Shown: piece after piece, positions 63,101 through 64,000 of the stretch
Layout of the letters: each line of letters begins with the position of its first letter
Numbering within the stretch: position 1 is the stretch's first letter
DNA from: Clonostachys chloroleuca
Taxonomy: Eukaryota; Ascomycota; Sordariomycetes; Hypocreales; Bionectriaceae
NCBI GenBank assembly: GCA_037952775.1
Contig: JBANAY010000003.1
Span: forward strand, 9,734,001-9,798,000
Length of the DNA: 64,000 bases
Reading direction: 5' to 3'
The notes under the pieces: model-generated
Told to the model about the DNA's origin: nothing
The model's database searches: none
Seen by the model: the letters and a program-made list of their open reading frames with translations, nothing else
Program-made: the position numbers and the translations under genes

Positions 63101-64000
63101 GAAATAGCCGTCCTTGATAGAAAAGGCAGGAGTTGCATTTGGAGACGCTGTTGCATGTTCATTTTGGACATTGCCCAGGGGTATCGTGAGCAGTCTGATA
63201 AATGCTAGTGAAGTAAATGCTCTTGTAGTGTCAAAGTCTCTGCTAGTTGCTCCGAAAGTCAGGAGAGGGGAAAGGATCATCGGAGCATATGAACAAGTGA
63301 CTGAATAAATGATTGTCATTCGGAAACTTGAGCCCGCACCAATCTCAACATCTCTCATGGCCTAAACAAAGTCACCCAACTGTTTATGCACGCCCATAAT
63401 CTTGATGCTTTTCATGTTCTCAATAAGAGTTGCTGTTATCCCAATTCGCTTTTCGGTAGCGTCAACCCATGTTCTCTGGAGTCGAGGAGCAGTTTTACCA
63501 ATGCCCACCGTGACGAGGAAGCATACGCTCGCTACCCCGATTGGGACAAGGAATGCAAGGCCTAGTTGAAGGTAGAGCAAGCAAGCGACTATAAAGAACT
63601 CGATTATGCTAGCCTACGCCACTGTCAATTATATGTGCGCTGGTAGGAGATATGTCCAGCCTACCCAAATGTCATGAAATCCATGGGCACCCTGCTGAAT
63701 TCGTTTGACATCAGCACTCACCAATGTCAGGGATGCTTTGCTGTCATCCGAGGACAGTCTCAGCTCCGCCGTCTTTCTGTAAATTCCGACGACCAGAAGG
63801 CCACGAACGAAGCTGCTTGCCCTCTGATTGTAGTATTGGTACAGTCCCAAAGAGGCTGCCGACCCCAGGTTGATCACTCCAGTTGCGCCCACAAGTGCTC
63901 TACCTTCTCGTGCCCACTCGGACGTCTTGGGGTTGGACAGGAAGTGCCCGACAGCCTGGATCAGGAAAGGTTGGCAAAGGCCAAAACCAAGCTTTGCAAG
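60180..64000 (-). pseudogene. ABC-C (MRP-like) transporter, 3' part, heavily damaged; 5' end outside window
   Basis: Reading leftward from the window edge: TMD1 (exon 64000-63665, then from 63613), NBD1, TMD2 (LLCLFFFLTLAYSFCDQFGTIWLKFWSDY), then NBD2 (GRTGSGKSS across a 55-bp intron at 61088-61034, LSQGQKQLFGIARAVLRAR, DEVTASVD, AVTHKEHAL). Lesions: TAG at 63362-63364 in GDFV-AMRDV; loss of about 25-40 residues near 63170-63180, after LLTIPLGNV; a frame change near 63050-63075 before INLSIPQ; NBD1 Walker A GPVASDKST (Gly to Asp) and Walker B FAFDNIFSALD (Asp to Asn); TAG at 62478-62480 in the linker; and a GT-repeat contraction near 60610-60620 that shifts NBD2 just before Walker B. Such proteins export conjugates or drugs. 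This one cannot make a working transporter. Confidence 0.85.

Noticed and set aside
5585..63364. All internal stops found (5585, 12431, 62478, 63362) are TAG, hinting at amber recoding.
   Set aside because: Intact genes here (sirtuin, aldo-keto reductase, MDR dehydrogenase) use TAG as their natural stop, and the affected genes have other lesions as well.

Overview
The window looks like nuclear DNA of a filamentous ascomycete, most likely Eurotiales (Aspergillus/Penicillium type). The evidence is monocistronic genes on both strands, introns of about 45-130 bp with GTAAGT-like donors and CTAAC-like branch sites, and family content: HET-domain, CFEM, DUF1996, NWD-type WD40, fungal MFS and ABC-C transporters, and a PL3 pectate lyase. 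I saw no bacterial operons, tRNA/rRNA genes or CRISPR arrays. Gene models come from joining open frames at splice sites so that conserved motifs stay in phase.

Layout. 0.8-3.3 kb: a secreted protein with a huge Pro/Gly/Arg-rich centre (-). 5.2-7.3 kb: a broken siderophore-transporter-like MFS gene (-). 8.5-9.7 kb: a medium-chain dehydrogenase (+). 9.9-11.2 kb: a PRISE-like SDR with one frameshift (-). 11.6-12.9 kb: a broken M20 amidohydrolase (-). 13.9-14.3 kb: a cyanovirin-N-homology gene (-). 15.0-16.4 kb: a sirtuin (-). 17.5-18.4 kb: an aldo-keto reductase (+). 19.2-22.9 kb: a kinase-TPR-ankyrin-like protein whose catalytic Asp is Gly (+). 23.9-24.7 kb: a kinase-like relic (+). 25.5-26.9 kb: an unknown two-exon gene (+). 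27.2-32.1 kb: a 1655-residue unknown protein (-). 34.1-35.4 kb: an FrsA-type hydrolase split by one base (+). 36.7-37.5 kb: a secreted protein of seven Cys-rich repeats with one frameshift (+). 38.3-39.1 kb: pectate lyase PL3 (-). 41.1-42.3 kb: DUF1996 protein (-). 45.0-45.6 kb: C-terminal WD40 relic of an NLR (+). 46.4-49.4 kb: HET protein (+), followed by a small gene (+). 52.4-54.2 kb: MFS transporter (+). 54.7-56.2 kb: GPI-anchored CFEM protein (-). 58.2-60.1 kb: zinc-ligand-rich unknown protein (+). 60.2-64.0 kb: 3' part of a heavily damaged ABC-C transporter (-).

The main theme is gene decay beside intact genes. The siderophore transporter, M20 amidohydrolase, kinase-like relic and ABC transporter each carry two or more independent lesions, so they are convincing pseudogenes. 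The SDR, hydrolase, Cys-repeat protein and kinase-TPR gene each carry one indel, mostly in or beside a short run of one base, that exactly restores the family frame when reversed; these could be real mutations or consensus errors. A second theme is fungal self/non-self and signalling: the HET protein, the adjacent NLR WD40 relic, and two kinase-fold genes with lost catalytic residues. A third is the secreted/wall set: pectate lyase, DUF1996, CFEM, the Pro/Gly-rich protein and the Cys-repeat protein. I see no complete secondary-metabolite cluster: no PKS, NRPS or terpene synthase is present.
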